Below, in pieces: positions 53,567-63,369 of a DNA stretch of 64,000 nt; within the stretch, counting starts at the first letter, position 1, and each line of letters begins with the position of its first letter. A program made the position numbers and the translations under genes. This stretch comes from Niabella sp. Its GTDB lineage: Bacteria > Bacteroidota > Bacteroidia > Chitinophagales > Chitinophagaceae. The stretch is taken from contig JAGIAT010000017.1 in NCBI GenBank assembly GCA_017744715.1, positions 54,951-118,950 on the forward strand, given 5' to 3'. The notes beneath the pieces were generated by a model, which did not search any database, had not been told where the DNA came from, and saw nothing but the letters and a program-made list of their open reading frames with translations.

Positions 53567-55495
53567 ATGAAACGATCTATATCAGGACTGCTGTTAATAG
53601 TAACGCTTGCAGCGGCCTGCAGCAAAGACTTTTTAAACAGACGCCCGGTGGATGCAGTTACGGATGCCACGGCTTTTATTTCGTATGCAAATTTTCAGAC
53701 CTATAGCTGGAGCTTGTATGATTATTTTTCAGGATACGGCGGAACCGGTGCCGCTCTGCCTCCGTATTTTAGCTCCCAGGAATTGAACTCCGATAATTAC
53801 CAGGTATCTGCCGGTACCAACTCGTTGTATATTACGGGAACCAAGGCCATCCCGGTGCAGGCAGGAGCGGCTACCAGCGCAATGCAGATCGCCACCTGGA
53901 ATTTTTCCTACCTCCGTGGGGTAAACGTAATGCTGGATCATATCGATCAGTCGTCGATGACCCAGTCGGATAAAGACCACTGGCGAAGTGTGGGATACTT
54001 CTTCAGGGCGTTGCGTTATTATGACCTGCTGGCGGCGTTTGGTGATGTGCCCTGGCTGGAACATGCAATCAATATCAACGACAGCACTGTGCTGTATGCA
54101 CCCCGTACTTCACGGGATTCCGTTGCGCAGCACATCCTGAGCGACTTGGTTTGGGCCGAGGCCCATATAAAAACGGATGGAGACGGCCCCAACACGATCA
54201 ATGTACATTGCGTACGGGCATTACTGTCGCGTTTCGGATTGTTTGAAGGTACCTGGCGAAAATACCATAACCTGGCCGGAGCGGATATATACCTGCAGGC
54301 ATGTGCTACCTATTCTCAAAAACTGATGACTGATTTTACCAGCATCCTGCCGTCTTATGATGATGTATATAACAGCGAAGACCTGATGAAAAAGCCCGGA
54401 ATTATTTTATTTAAGCAGTATGTGTCCGGGATGTTGATCAATACCGCTACAGCCACCACGCATCACACGGCACGTTTTATTACCACCGGTAATTCAGCCA
54501 GCATTGCCTGTCCTACCAATGACATGGTGGAAAGTTATTTATGCTCCGACGGATTGCCGGTATCTACAAGCACCGGCTATCACGGCGATTCCGTTTATAG
54601 CGCCTTCCGGAACAGGGACCGCCGGTTGTATTTTACGGTTTGTCCGCCTTACCGGGTTACCATGACGGTAAACCCCGCTTATGGATGGGCCCAACCCTGG
54701 GTAACCTTCGATACAAGCCGTACGCCGTCTTCAAATTACAACGAATTTATCCGGCTGATGAACGGACTGGCCGCGGGCACCGCCAGCAAGGCTAAAACAC
54801 TTCCGCTGGTATCCTGGGCACCCGCGCCCGGTAACGTGATTCCGCAGATACCCCATTTTGCTGGATACATAAAGAGTTTGAACAACCTGGTCTATGACAA
54901 CGGCGCCAATGGTGTTTCCGGGCAGGCAGGTAATATACTGGGATACAAGGACTGGAAATTATACAACCGGTTGGCGCTGGATGCTTCCAATGGCGGCAGT
55001 AACGACTGTCCCATCTTCCGGATCGAAGAAGTTTGGCTTAACTATGCGGAAGCCATGTTTGAATTGGGACAGTTTAACCAGGGCATTGCAGACGCAACGA
55101 TCAATAAACTTCGTCCGAGAGCGGGGCTGCCCAATATGAATGTGGCGCAGATCAACGGTGCTTTTGATATCAAACGGGATCCGGATGTGGATGCCGTTCT
55201 ATGGGAAATACGAAGAGAACGCAGGGTAGAGCTGATGGGCGATGGGTTCCGGTTCAATGATATTAAACGCTGGGCAAAGGGGGCCTATATGAACAAAGTG
55301 GTGCTGGGAGCGCGGATGCGTGTAGCAGATTACCCCAGTGGCGTAACCTTCGATGCCGGTACGGGAACGACCTACCGGAATGTAAAATCCTTGTTTGCGG
55401 CAACGGCCGGATGGAGTGACAAGTTTTACCTGGAACCGGTGCCCACACAGGAGATGGTAACCAACCCGGCCCTGAAACAAACAGAAGGCTGGTAA
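53567..55495 (+). CDS. SusD/RagB-like glycan-binding lipoprotein (PUL2)
   Basis: A 642-residue surface lipoprotein, longer than average because of an insertion around residues 300-450. Lipobox AAAC near residue 18, then SKDFLNRRPVDAVTDATAFISYANFQTYSWSLYDYF. Helical core: RGVNVMLDHIDQSS, YFFRALRYYDLLAAFGDVPWLE; C-terminal hallmarks: RIEEVWLNYAEAMFELGQF, EIRRERRVELMGDGFRFNDIKRW and the end QTEGW. It pairs with the preceding SusC. Confidence 0.95.
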   Translation: MKRSISGLLLIVTLAAACSKDFLNRRPVDAVTDATAFISYANFQTYSWSLYDYFSGYGGTGAALPPYFSSQELNSDNYQVSAGTNSLYITGTKAIPVQAGAATSAMQIATWNFSYLRGVNVMLDHIDQSSMTQSDKDHWRSVGYFFRALRYYDLLAAFGDVPWLEHAININDSTVLYAPRTSRDSVAQHILSDLVWAEAHIKTDGDGPNTINVHCVRALLSRFGLFEGTWRKYHNLAGADIYLQACATYSQKLMTDFTSILPSYDDVYNSEDLMKKPGIILFKQYVSGMLINTATATTHHTARFITTGNSASIACPTNDMVESYLCSDGLPVSTSTGYHGDSVYSAFRNRDRRLYFTVCPPYRVTMTVNPAYGWAQPWVTFDTSRTPSSNYNEFIRLMNGLAAGTASKAKTLPLVSWAPAPGNVIPQIPHFAGYIKSLNNLVYDNGANGVSGQAGNILGYKDWKLYNRLALDASNGGSNDCPIFRIEEVWLNYAEAMFELGQFNQGIADATINKLRPRAGLPNMNVAQINGAFDIKRDPDVDAVLWEIRRERRVELMGDGFRFNDIKRWAKGAYMNKVVLGARMRVADYPSGVTFDAGTGTTYRNVKSLFAATAGWSDKFYLEPVPTQEMVTNPALKQTEGW

Positions 55496-55550
55496 TAACC
55501 GTTTTCTTTATTTAAATTTGACGCCATCGCTTCAATACAAACAAGTAAAA

Positions 55551-57026
55551 ATGAAATTATACAACATCTGTTTGCTGGCTACATTATTGTTTACATCTCT
55601 TACAACCCGTGTAAGCGCGCAAAACCGGCAGCAGCAACCGCCCCGTCCCAATATCATAGTAATCTTTATGGATGATATGGGCTATGGCGACCCCGAGTGT
55701 TATGCAGGCACGCCGTATAAAACGCCCGCCATTAACAAGCTGGCCGCAGAAGGCATGCGGTTTACCAATTTTTATGCGGCGCAGGCCGTATGCAGTGCTT
55801 CACGGGCCGGTTTGCTTACCGGTTGTTATCCCAACAGGATCGGTATGCACGGTGCCCTGATGCCCTGGGCTACGCTTGCCCTAAATCCTGAGGAAGAAAC
55901 CATTGCTTCTACGTTAAAGAAAGCTGGATACCGCACGGCTATGGTTGGCAAATGGCACCTGGGTGCCAAAGCGCCGTTTTTGCCGGTTCATTATGGCTTC
56001 GACGAATACCTGGGCCTGCCTTATTCCAACGATATGTGGCCGGTAGGTTATGACGGCAGGCCGGTTACGGACACTACAGACCGCAAATTCAAATACCCGC
56101 CCTTGCCCTTGCTTGAGGGCGACCGGCCAATACGCTTTATTAAAACACTGGAAGACCAGGGTACCCTCACTGCAACTTATACCGAACGTGCCTGCGACTT
56201 CATTAAGCGGAATAAAAAAAATCCGTTCTTCTTATACCTCGCACATTCCATGGTGCATGTGCCCATTGCTGCGTCGCCCCGTTTTTTGGGAAAGAGCGGT
56301 GCCGGGTTGTTTGGCGATGTTATGATGGAGATAGACTGGTCGGTGGCAGAAATTATGAGTACCCTGAAAGCGCAGGGGATCGACCGGAATACCCTGGTGG
56401 TATTTACCAGCGATAACGGTCCCTGGCTTACGTTTGGAGATCATGCCGGCAATACCGGCGGACTGCGTGAAGGAAAAGGTTCCAGCTGGGAAGGCGGCCA
56501 GCGCGAGCCCTGCATCATCCGCTGGCCGGCAATGATTCCGGCAGGAACTGTATGCAATAATCTTTCGGCCACGATTGATCTGTTGCCAACGTTTGCCGGT
56601 TTGGCAGGTGCTCCGTTACCCCGCCATGAAATTGACGGAGTGGATATTTCATCCCTCTTGTTTATGAAAGAAGGTGTCAATCCGCGGAACGAGCTGGCCT
56701 ATTATTACGGGCGTAATAACCTGGAAGCGGTTCGTAAAGGAAGCTGGAAACTGGTGCTGCCGCACCGCGGGCAAACCTATAAAACCTATATGCCCGGAAC
56801 GAATGGTTTTCCCGGCGGTTATGCAGATGTACCGGTTCCCCAGGCTTTATATGATCTGGCGCATGATCCGGGTGAAACACAGGATGTGCAAAAAGCGCAT
56901 CCCGAAACCGTAAAAGCATTACTGGAGGTTGCAGAAAAGTATCGCAAAACCCTGGGAGATGATCTTACCAAAACGCCCTGTACAGCATGCAGGGAACCCG
57001 GAAAAATACCAGCAGGAAAGGAATAA
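55551..57026 (+). CDS. S1 family sulfatase A (formylglycine type)
   Basis: A 491-residue exported sulfatase. Signal peptide to about residue 23. Metal ligands D41 and D42 are in IFMDDMGYGD; the formylglycine motif is CSASRAGLLTG with cysteine 81; further family words are GKWHLG and FTSDNGP. The motif has alanine where CxPSR has proline, which is allowed (CxASR is seen in subfamilies S1_16-like). It removes sulfate esters from the glycan before glycosidases can act. It needs an anaerobic or FGE-type maturase, which is not in this window. The chosen ATG (55551) is directly followed by the signal peptide. Confidence 0.94.
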   Translation: MKLYNICLLATLLFTSLTTRVSAQNRQQQPPRPNIIVIFMDDMGYGDPECYAGTPYKTPAINKLAAEGMRFTNFYAAQAVCSASRAGLLTGCYPNRIGMHGALMPWATLALNPEEETIASTLKKAGYRTAMVGKWHLGAKAPFLPVHYGFDEYLGLPYSNDMWPVGYDGRPVTDTTDRKFKYPPLPLLEGDRPIRFIKTLEDQGTLTATYTERACDFIKRNKKNPFFLYLAHSMVHVPIAASPRFLGKSGAGLFGDVMMEIDWSVAEIMSTLKAQGIDRNTLVVFTSDNGPWLTFGDHAGNTGGLREGKGSSWEGGQREPCIIRWPAMIPAGTVCNNLSATIDLLPTFAGLAGAPLPRHEIDGVDISSLLFMKEGVNPRNELAYYYGRNNLEAVRKGSWKLVLPHRGQTYKTYMPGTNGFPGGYADVPVPQALYDLAHDPGETQDVQKAHPETVKALLEVAEKYRKTLGDDLTKTPCTACREPGKIPAGKE

Positions 57027-57085
57027 CAGGCATAGCCTTCCGGCCAAAATTTCACAACCGTAGATAATTCCAATAATAATATAAG

Positions 57086-58627
57086 ATGAATTGTTTTAAG
57101 AAAATATTTTTGATCAGCGGCATGCTATTGCTAACGGGTACGGGTTTTGCACAAAAGAACCGGAAACCAGGGCAACCCAATATCCTCATCATTGTTTCCG
57201 ACGATCATGCATACCAGGCCATTGGCGCTTATGGAAGCAAGATGATGGAAACACCGGGCATCGACCGGCTGGCAAAAGAAGGTGCGGTTTTTAGCAATGC
57301 CTTTGTTACCAACTCTATTTGCGGCCCCAGCCGTGCCTGCATTTTAACCGGCAAATACAGTCATATAAACGGGTTTAAAGACAACCAGAGCAAGTTTGAC
57401 GCCAGCCAGGATCTGTTTGTGAAGCGGTTGCAAAAGGCGGGCTATCAAACGGCATGGATCGGTAAAATGCACCTGGATACCAAACCCCAGGGATTTGATT
57501 ACTGGGAAATTCTTCCCGGTCAGGGGCATTATTATAACCCGGATTTTATTACCATGACGGGTGAAACGGTACGGCGTACGGGATATGTTACCAATATTAC
57601 TACCGAACTGGCCGAGCAATGGCTGGCTTCCAGGGATGCATCAAAGCCGTTCTGCCTTGTGGTAGGACATAAAGCCACCCACCGGGTATGGATGCCCGAT
57701 CTGCAGGACCTAGGCCGGTTTGATAAAACAACCTTTCCGTTGCCGGATAATTTTTACGACAACTACGAAAACCGTTATGCCGCTGCACATCAGGATATGA
57801 GCATTGAAAAAACATTGCGCCTGGGGTACGATTTGAAGGTGATGCAAACCAGCGATATTATGGGGGCTGAGAATTATAACCGGATGAATGAAGCACAAAA
57901 AAAGGTATACAGCGACTATTATAAGAAAATCGAAAAGGAATTTATATCAAAAAATTTATCGGGGAAAGCACTTACAGAATGGAAGTTTCAACGGTATATG
58001 CGCGATTACCTAAGCACGGCGGCTTCCCTCGACCGTAATATAGGAGCGTTGCTGGATTATTTAGACAAAACAGGCCAGGCGCAAAATACGCTGGTGATCT
58101 ATTTGTCGGACCAGGGGTTTTATATGGGAGAACATGGCTGGTTTGATAAGCGGTTTATGTATGAAGAGTCGATGAAAACACCGATGCTGGCGCGTTTCCC
58201 CGGGGTTATAAAACCCGGAACGGTGTATAAGGATATGGTGATGAATATCGACATCGCCCCAACGGCCCTGGAACTGGCCGGGTTGAAGGCTCCAAAAGAA
58301 ATACAGGGAATATCGATGCTGCCGTTGTTTAAAAATAAAGCGCAACATCCGAGGGATGCCGTTTATTACCATTATTACGAAGCCGGGGAGCATTCGGTGA
58401 TCCCGCATTTTGGCGTGCGTACCCAACGATACAAGCTCATCCGTTTTTACCAGCTCGCCGATAAATGGGAACTGTACGATCTTGAAAAGGATCCCAAAGA
58501 GATGCACAACCGGATCGATGATCCTTCTTATGCCGATGTCCGGCAGCAGCTCCGGCAGCAGTTAGATCAACTGATAACAACTTATGCAGATAAAGAAGCA
58601 GCTGCCATCCTTTCGAAAGAACACTAA
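57086..58627 (+). CDS. S1 family sulfatase B (formylglycine type)
   Basis: A 513-residue exported sulfatase. Signal peptide to about residue 22 (GTGFAQ). Metal ligands D39 and D40 in IVSDDHAYQAIG; formylglycine motif CGPSRACILTGK with cysteine 79; GKMHLDTKPQGFDYW and YLSDQGFYMGEHGWFDKR are typical of the larger heparan-/fucan-type subfamilies (S1_8/S1_11-like, a guess). The two sulfatases share only core motifs, so they probably remove sulfate from different positions. It begins 59 bp after sulfatase A. Confidence 0.94.
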   Translation: MNCFKKIFLISGMLLLTGTGFAQKNRKPGQPNILIIVSDDHAYQAIGAYGSKMMETPGIDRLAKEGAVFSNAFVTNSICGPSRACILTGKYSHINGFKDNQSKFDASQDLFVKRLQKAGYQTAWIGKMHLDTKPQGFDYWEILPGQGHYYNPDFITMTGETVRRTGYVTNITTELAEQWLASRDASKPFCLVVGHKATHRVWMPDLQDLGRFDKTTFPLPDNFYDNYENRYAAAHQDMSIEKTLRLGYDLKVMQTSDIMGAENYNRMNEAQKKVYSDYYKKIEKEFISKNLSGKALTEWKFQRYMRDYLSTAASLDRNIGALLDYLDKTGQAQNTLVIYLSDQGFYMGEHGWFDKRFMYEESMKTPMLARFPGVIKPGTVYKDMVMNIDIAPTALELAGLKAPKEIQGISMLPLFKNKAQHPRDAVYYHYYEAGEHSVIPHFGVRTQRYKLIRFYQLADKWELYDLEKDPKEMHNRIDDPSYADVRQQLRQQLDQLITTYADKEAAAILSKEH

Positions 58628-58706
58628 GAATGCCCACTCGGGTATGAACAGATATTGACACCTGCAGGGCAGCGCCGGAGGAAGGAACGATCACCGGCAG
58701 CACCCT

Positions 58707-59444
58707 TTACAGATACCGGTGTTCAATGGTATAGGTTGGAGCATCTGCCTTATTATATGCCGTTATGAGTGCAGCAGGGAACCCATCCGCTCCGTAAATA
58801 TAACGTTTGCGCACCAGGAGCGGTGAGCCGGGTACCGTTTCCAGCTTTGCGGCCAGGAAAAGATCGGCAACAACCGCATGCGGCGTTTCCTGTATTTTTT
58901 CGATACGCAGCCCGCAGCCTTTTTCAAGGATCTCCGAAAGCGGCAGGTTAAAATTCTCCGAAGCAGAAACCGGTAGCGCCGGGTTGAATTCGGTAATGGT
59001 ATATTCAAGCGGCGATTCCATTGTACCATTCAGCCGTTCCCGCCGCACCACTTTAACGGGCGTACCGATCCCAAAAAAGCGCAGACCCTCATTGGATACA
59101 ATGGTATAAGACACGTGCAGCTCAAAATGGTGATGACCGGTATCCGGCTCCGTTGCCTGGATGGCCACCTGCAGTGCAGTAGCAGGTACCGGTTTGCTTC
59201 CGGATACACAGGTGCCCTTTCTTTTTTTTCGCACCAGCACACCCTCAAACACCAGCTTGCTGATGGCCTGCCGCAACGTGCTGCGGGATATACAGAGCTG
59301 CTGCGCCAGCCGTACTTCGGGAGGAATGGGGTGACCCTTCTGGTACGCTTCCCCGCGGATCAGTTGACGCAGCCATTCTTCTGCCTGTTGGTGAAGCGGA
59401 ACGATGCTGTTATGGTCAAGCGGTTGATACACCAGCTGATTCAT
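58707..59444 (-). CDS. GntR/HutC family transcriptional regulator (UTRA domain)
   Basis: A 245-residue regulator. The N-terminal winged HTH (about 10-75) has PLHQQAEEWLRQLI, PPEVRLAQQLCISRSTLRQAISKLVFEGVLVRKKRKGTCV; the UTRA effector domain covers about 95-240 (GIGTPVKVVRRERL, SPLEYTITEFNP, FLAAKLETVPGSPLLVRKRYIYGADGFPAALI). It is convergent with the sulfatases and divergent from the aldo-keto reductase operon, its likely target. ATG 59444 was preferred; an in-frame extension to 59471 exists. Confidence 0.92.
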   Translation of the reverse strand: MNQLVYQPLDHNSIVPLHQQAEEWLRQLIRGEAYQKGHPIPPEVRLAQQLCISRSTLRQAISKLVFEGVLVRKKRKGTCVSGSKPVPATALQVAIQATEPDTGHHHFELHVSYTIVSNEGLRFFGIGTPVKVVRRERLNGTMESPLEYTITEFNPALPVSASENFNLPLSEILEKGCGLRIEKIQETPHAVVADLFLAAKLETVPGSPLLVRKRYIYGADGFPAALITAYNKADAPTYTIEHRYL

Positions 59445-59621
59445 TTTAAAAATGCAGTCAAACAAATACATGTACCGGAACGGCTCATGTATAACACAAA
59501 AATATAAGCCTGAAAAACGTGATCAAACGAAAAGCAAAATAACATAAGAAATAAGCAATATAGTGATGGGGCGATCCTGTAAAATGAAATAGCTTTACAC
59601 GGATAAACAAAACGATGTCAT

Positions 59622-60533
59622 ATGAATGACCGGATCAATGATGCCCCAAACCTGCAGCGCTATGTGCTGGGAACAGCCGGCCTGGGAGGTGTTTGGGGCG
59701 CAGTGGATCCGGAAGCATCCGTTAATAGTATCCTCCATGCACTGGAACGGGGCATTTTAGCAATTGATACGGCCCCGGCATACGGAGATGGAGAGGCATT
59801 TGTGGGCCGGGCCCTGCAGCAGTGGAAGGGCGCACGCCCGCTGGTAAGCACAAAAGTAGGACGCCTGAAAAGCTATGCTTCGGATCAGGGTATTTATGAT
59901 TATACACCGGATGGCATGGCCGGGAGTGTGGACCGTAGCCTCAGTGCGCTGGGTTTATCGCGTGTAGACGTATTATTCCTGCATGAACCCGAAGCCATTC
60001 CGGATACGGAAATAGAACCGGCTGTTTTAAAGATGATGGCGCTGAAGCAGCAGGGCTATACCACGCAAATCGGATTGGGCGGAAACTATCCTGCTGCTTT
60101 TCTTCCATACCTCGATGCCGGTGTTTTTGACGTGGTAATGGAATACAACCGGCTTAATGCCTGCAGCATCGACGCGCTGGATACGTCCCTGCCCCAATGC
60201 AGCCGCCGCAATATTGCCTATTGGGCTGCCAGCCCGTTGCATATGGGATTATTGGGCAGCCGCTTTGAATCGTTTACCCGCAACAGGCCACAATGGCTGG
60301 AGCAAAGCCGCCTCCACACCGCCTCCGGAGTCCATAAAATGGCCGTCGAAAAACAGCTATCCCTGCCTGCACTGGCACTACGGTTTTTGCAGAATATTCC
60401 CTGGCCGTTCCGCGTGGTTATCGGGCCGGCAGGTTTACAGGAGCTTCACGAAAGCCTGGCGGCGATTTTAGAAGGACCGCTTGAAAACAACCTGTACAAT
60501 GAGATCATTGGATATATAAAAGAACAGTATTAA
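59622..60533 (+). CDS. Aldo-keto reductase, probable aldose 1-dehydrogenase (L-fucose/L-galactose type)
   Basis: A 303-residue NAD(P)-dependent oxidoreductase with the complete AKR tetrad D49, Y54 (DTAPAYG), K78 (STKVGR) and H121 (FLHEPE). The sequence around GLGGVWGAVDPEASVNSILHALERGI, DVVMEYNRLNA and the C-terminal RVVIGPAGLQEL fits the D-threo-aldose/L-fucose 1-dehydrogenase group, which oxidises aldoses to lactones. It starts a second catabolic operon (AKR, dehydratase, symporter, mutarotase) opposite the GntR gene; the next gene begins 9 bp after its stop. Confidence 0.88.
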   Translation: MNDRINDAPNLQRYVLGTAGLGGVWGAVDPEASVNSILHALERGILAIDTAPAYGDGEAFVGRALQQWKGARPLVSTKVGRLKSYASDQGIYDYTPDGMAGSVDRSLSALGLSRVDVLFLHEPEAIPDTEIEPAVLKMMALKQQGYTTQIGLGGNYPAAFLPYLDAGVFDVVMEYNRLNACSIDALDTSLPQCSRRNIAYWAASPLHMGLLGSRFESFTRNRPQWLEQSRLHTASGVHKMAVEKQLSLPALALRFLQNIPWPFRVVIGPAGLQELHESLAAILEGPLENNLYNEIIGYIKEQY

Positions 60534-60542
60534 GTCATTACA

Positions 60543-61715
60543 ATGTACCAGATCGATAACGAGGTGTTCCGGATCATTCGCGCTCAAATCAGGGTATTGG
60601 AGCCCGTTCCCACAGTTACCCCATTTCAGGATGCCACTATGGGGCCCTTCAATGCATTTGGCCTTTCCATTCTCACTATTGAGGATGCGGACGGCAATAC
60701 GGGCGAAGCACCGGTATTCAATACCTATATGAACATCCTGGAGAAATGTTTTTTCCCCATACTTTTTCACTCCGTTAATCTGCCGTATAAACAACTCTAC
60801 AACCTGTTATACTGGTCTATCCGCAATGAGGGTTTCCGGGGGCAGGCGGCAGCATTGCTGGGGCAGCTGGATATGGCCCTGCACGATCTGGCGGCCCGGA
60901 GAAGCGGTCAGCCGTTGCACCGCTACCTCAATGCCACGCGGAACTGGACCCGTATGTACGGAAGCGGTGGTGGTACCAATTACAGTTTACAGGAACTGGA
61001 AAAAGAAATCGGAGGCTTCCTGGATGCCGGTGCAGACTGTGTCAAAATTAAGATCGGCAGGGATTATGGCACCCGGATGGCTGAAGATATTGAACGGGTG
61101 CGGTTTGTACGGCAACTCATTGGAAACGATACCCGGCTTGCTGTAGATGCCAACCAGATCTGGACACTGGAGCAAACGCTGGATTTTGTGGATAAGGTAG
61201 CCGGCCTGGATATTGCCTGGCTGGAGGAGCCCATTCATTCGGCGGCCTATGCCGAAATTGAAAAGCTTTGTACAAGGTCTCCCATTAAAATAGCGTATGG
61301 AGAATCGGAACGTACCGCCAAAATGTTTCCCGCACTGGTAAATGCCGGTGTGGCGCATTTACAGCCGGTACCCACGCAACTGGGAGGTGTACAGGAATGG
61401 CAGGAGGTAAGGGATCTTGCGGAAACGCACGGGGTCGATTTTTCATCGGGCGGACATTCGCTTTATACGGCCTGTTTGATGACAACGGCACCGGAAGAAC
61501 GGGCCGTGGAATATTTATATGCCATCATGCATGGACTGGAGCAATATTTTATGGTATACCCGCAGTGGAAAAACGGCCGGTTTATATTGCCCGGTATTGA
61601 GGGGCTTCCGTTGCGGATCGACTGGGACTACTGGAAACAAAAGCAAAAGATTATCATGCACCGCACCTGGACAAAAGAGGATGTAAAAAAATATGAGCCG
61701 GCGGTAAACATGTAG
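60543..61715 (+). CDS. Enolase-superfamily sugar acid dehydratase (mandelate racemase subgroup)
   Basis: A 390-residue enzyme. K-x-K motif K168/K170 (CVKIKIG), metal ligands D202 (DANQ), E228 or E229 (LEEP) and E254 (GESE), with H305 (SSGGHSLYT) as a possible second base. It lacks the FucD words found in the other dehydratase of this window, so it probably acts on another aldonate or in another stereochemistry. Placed after the aldo-keto reductase it would dehydrate the acid formed by that enzyme. Confidence 0.88.
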   Translation: MYQIDNEVFRIIRAQIRVLEPVPTVTPFQDATMGPFNAFGLSILTIEDADGNTGEAPVFNTYMNILEKCFFPILFHSVNLPYKQLYNLLYWSIRNEGFRGQAAALLGQLDMALHDLAARRSGQPLHRYLNATRNWTRMYGSGGGTNYSLQELEKEIGGFLDAGADCVKIKIGRDYGTRMAEDIERVRFVRQLIGNDTRLAVDANQIWTLEQTLDFVDKVAGLDIAWLEEPIHSAAYAEIEKLCTRSPIKIAYGESERTAKMFPALVNAGVAHLQPVPTQLGGVQEWQEVRDLAETHGVDFSSGGHSLYTACLMTTAPEERAVEYLYAIMHGLEQYFMVYPQWKNGRFILPGIEGLPLRIDWDYWKQKQKIIMHRTWTKEDVKKYEPAVNM

Positions 61716-61734
61716 CCATATAAAAAGCGCATTA

Positions 61735-63300
61735 ATGAATATAACGCTTGGAATTGCAGATTATGTGGTGTTACTAACATACATCGCCCTGCTGCTGGCG
61801 ATCGGGTTTTATCTGAATAAACGGTCTGCTGGCGGCCATTCAGATATATTCCTCGGTGGCAGAACACTTCGTTGGTGGCAGATCGGTTTTAGTTTATTTA
61901 GCGCCAATGCCGGACCGATGATGCTGGTAGGTTTTGCAGGGATCGGGTTTTCGCAGGGAGTGGTAGGCAGCAACTTTGAATGGCTGGCCTGGATCTTTCT
62001 TTTGTTACTGGCGATGTGTTTCCTGCCACACTACATGGCCACGAGGGTCAGCACCATGCCGCAGTTCCTGAAACTACGCTTCGGCAACCGGGCCTATTAT
62101 TTCCTGGTGCTTTACAGTCTTATTTCCATTTTGCTGGTATGGCTCGGAAGCGCATTGTATGCAGGTGGCCTGATTATATCGCAGGTGTTCCGCTGGCCGC
62201 TTACATTTTCGGTGGTACTGGTTACCGTTATTGCCACCAGCTTTACTGCTGCAGGAGGATTAAAAGCGGTGGTGCGTACCGGCATTTTTCAATCAGTCAT
62301 CATTATTTTTTCATCTGTAGTGCTGGCCTGGCTGGCCTTAAAACGGATCGGCGGTGTATCCGCTTTTGTGCATGCGCTCCCGGATCAATACTGGAAGCTG
62401 TTCCGGCCCGCTTCCGATCCGGAGTATTCGTGGATCGCCATCCTTGCAGGATACCCGGTAGTGGCGGTATATTACTGGTGTGCCGATCAAACGATCGTAC
62501 AAAAGGTACTGGCAGCCCGCGATCTGAAAGAAGGACAATACGGTGCCTTGTTCCTGGCAGTTTTAAAGATCATTATGCCGCTGATCTTTATCTTCCCGGG
62601 CATGATGTGCTATGTATTGTTTAAGGACACCGCACAGGCAGATAATGCGTATATTACGCTGGTAACGGAGCTGATGCCACACGGACTGCTTGGGCTATGC
62701 CTTGCGGCATTGATCGCAGCATTGATCGATACGGTATCGTCCGGCCTGAATTCGTTCAGCACTGTGTTTACCCTGGATGTGGCCGGGCGCTTCCGGGAGA
62801 TGGATGACGCGGCAAAACGCCGTATGGGAAAATGGGTAACACTTATTGCCGGTGTTTTGGCTATTGGCGTGGCCCTGCTGTTTTCCCGTTCCGGGAAGGG
62901 ATTTTTTGAACTGAGCCAGGGAATGGTATCCATACTGGCTCCGCCGTTATCGGTTGTTTTTCTTACCGGCATCCTCTGGAAACGGATGAGCCGGCTGGCG
63001 GCCGAGGTGGTGTTGTATGGCGGTGGCGTGATTTGCCTGGCTGTGGGTATCTGTAATGTGCTCAATGTTCCCTACGCCGGTTTCTGGCCACATTTTCTCA
63101 TCCTGTCGGTATACCTTTTTATCGGGTTGCTGGCAGTGGGCATCATTATTTCGTTGTTGCCAACGCTTATTCGCGATACGCCGCAGCTTCCGTCGCTGCT
63201 GGAAACCGATAAACGAAGAGGAAGCGATCTGCGAACGGTGTGGCTGGGCTGGGCATTGCTTATGGTAGTGATGGGCACCATTTATTGGTTATTCCGGTAA
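61735..63300 (+). CDS. Sodium:solute symporter (SSS family)
   Basis: A 521-residue inner-membrane protein with about 13-14 helices. It has the SSS start GIADYVVLLTYIALLLAIGFYLNKR, the GGRTLRWWQIGFSLFSANAGP loop, ALIDTVSSGLNSFSTVFTLDV and the SGKGFFELSQGM region near helix 11. Sugar symporters of this family (SglT-like) are common at the end of PULs. It gives the locus a second route of sugar entry besides FucP. It begins 19 bp after the dehydratase stop. Confidence 0.93.
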   Translation: MNITLGIADYVVLLTYIALLLAIGFYLNKRSAGGHSDIFLGGRTLRWWQIGFSLFSANAGPMMLVGFAGIGFSQGVVGSNFEWLAWIFLLLLAMCFLPHYMATRVSTMPQFLKLRFGNRAYYFLVLYSLISILLVWLGSALYAGGLIISQVFRWPLTFSVVLVTVIATSFTAAGGLKAVVRTGIFQSVIIIFSSVVLAWLALKRIGGVSAFVHALPDQYWKLFRPASDPEYSWIAILAGYPVVAVYYWCADQTIVQKVLAARDLKEGQYGALFLAVLKIIMPLIFIFPGMMCYVLFKDTAQADNAYITLVTELMPHGLLGLCLAALIAALIDTVSSGLNSFSTVFTLDVAGRFREMDDAAKRRMGKWVTLIAGVLAIGVALLFSRSGKGFFELSQGMVSILAPPLSVVFLTGILWKRMSRLAAEVVLYGGGVICLAVGICNVLNVPYAGFWPHFLILSVYLFIGLLAVGIIISLLPTLIRDTPQLPSLLETDKRRGSDLRTVWLGWALLMVVMGTIYWLFR

Positions 63301-63369
63301 TGCCTTATAAAAAAGGATCCGGTTCCGTTGCGGCGTTATCATATAGGATCAAAGCATAAAACAAAGAAC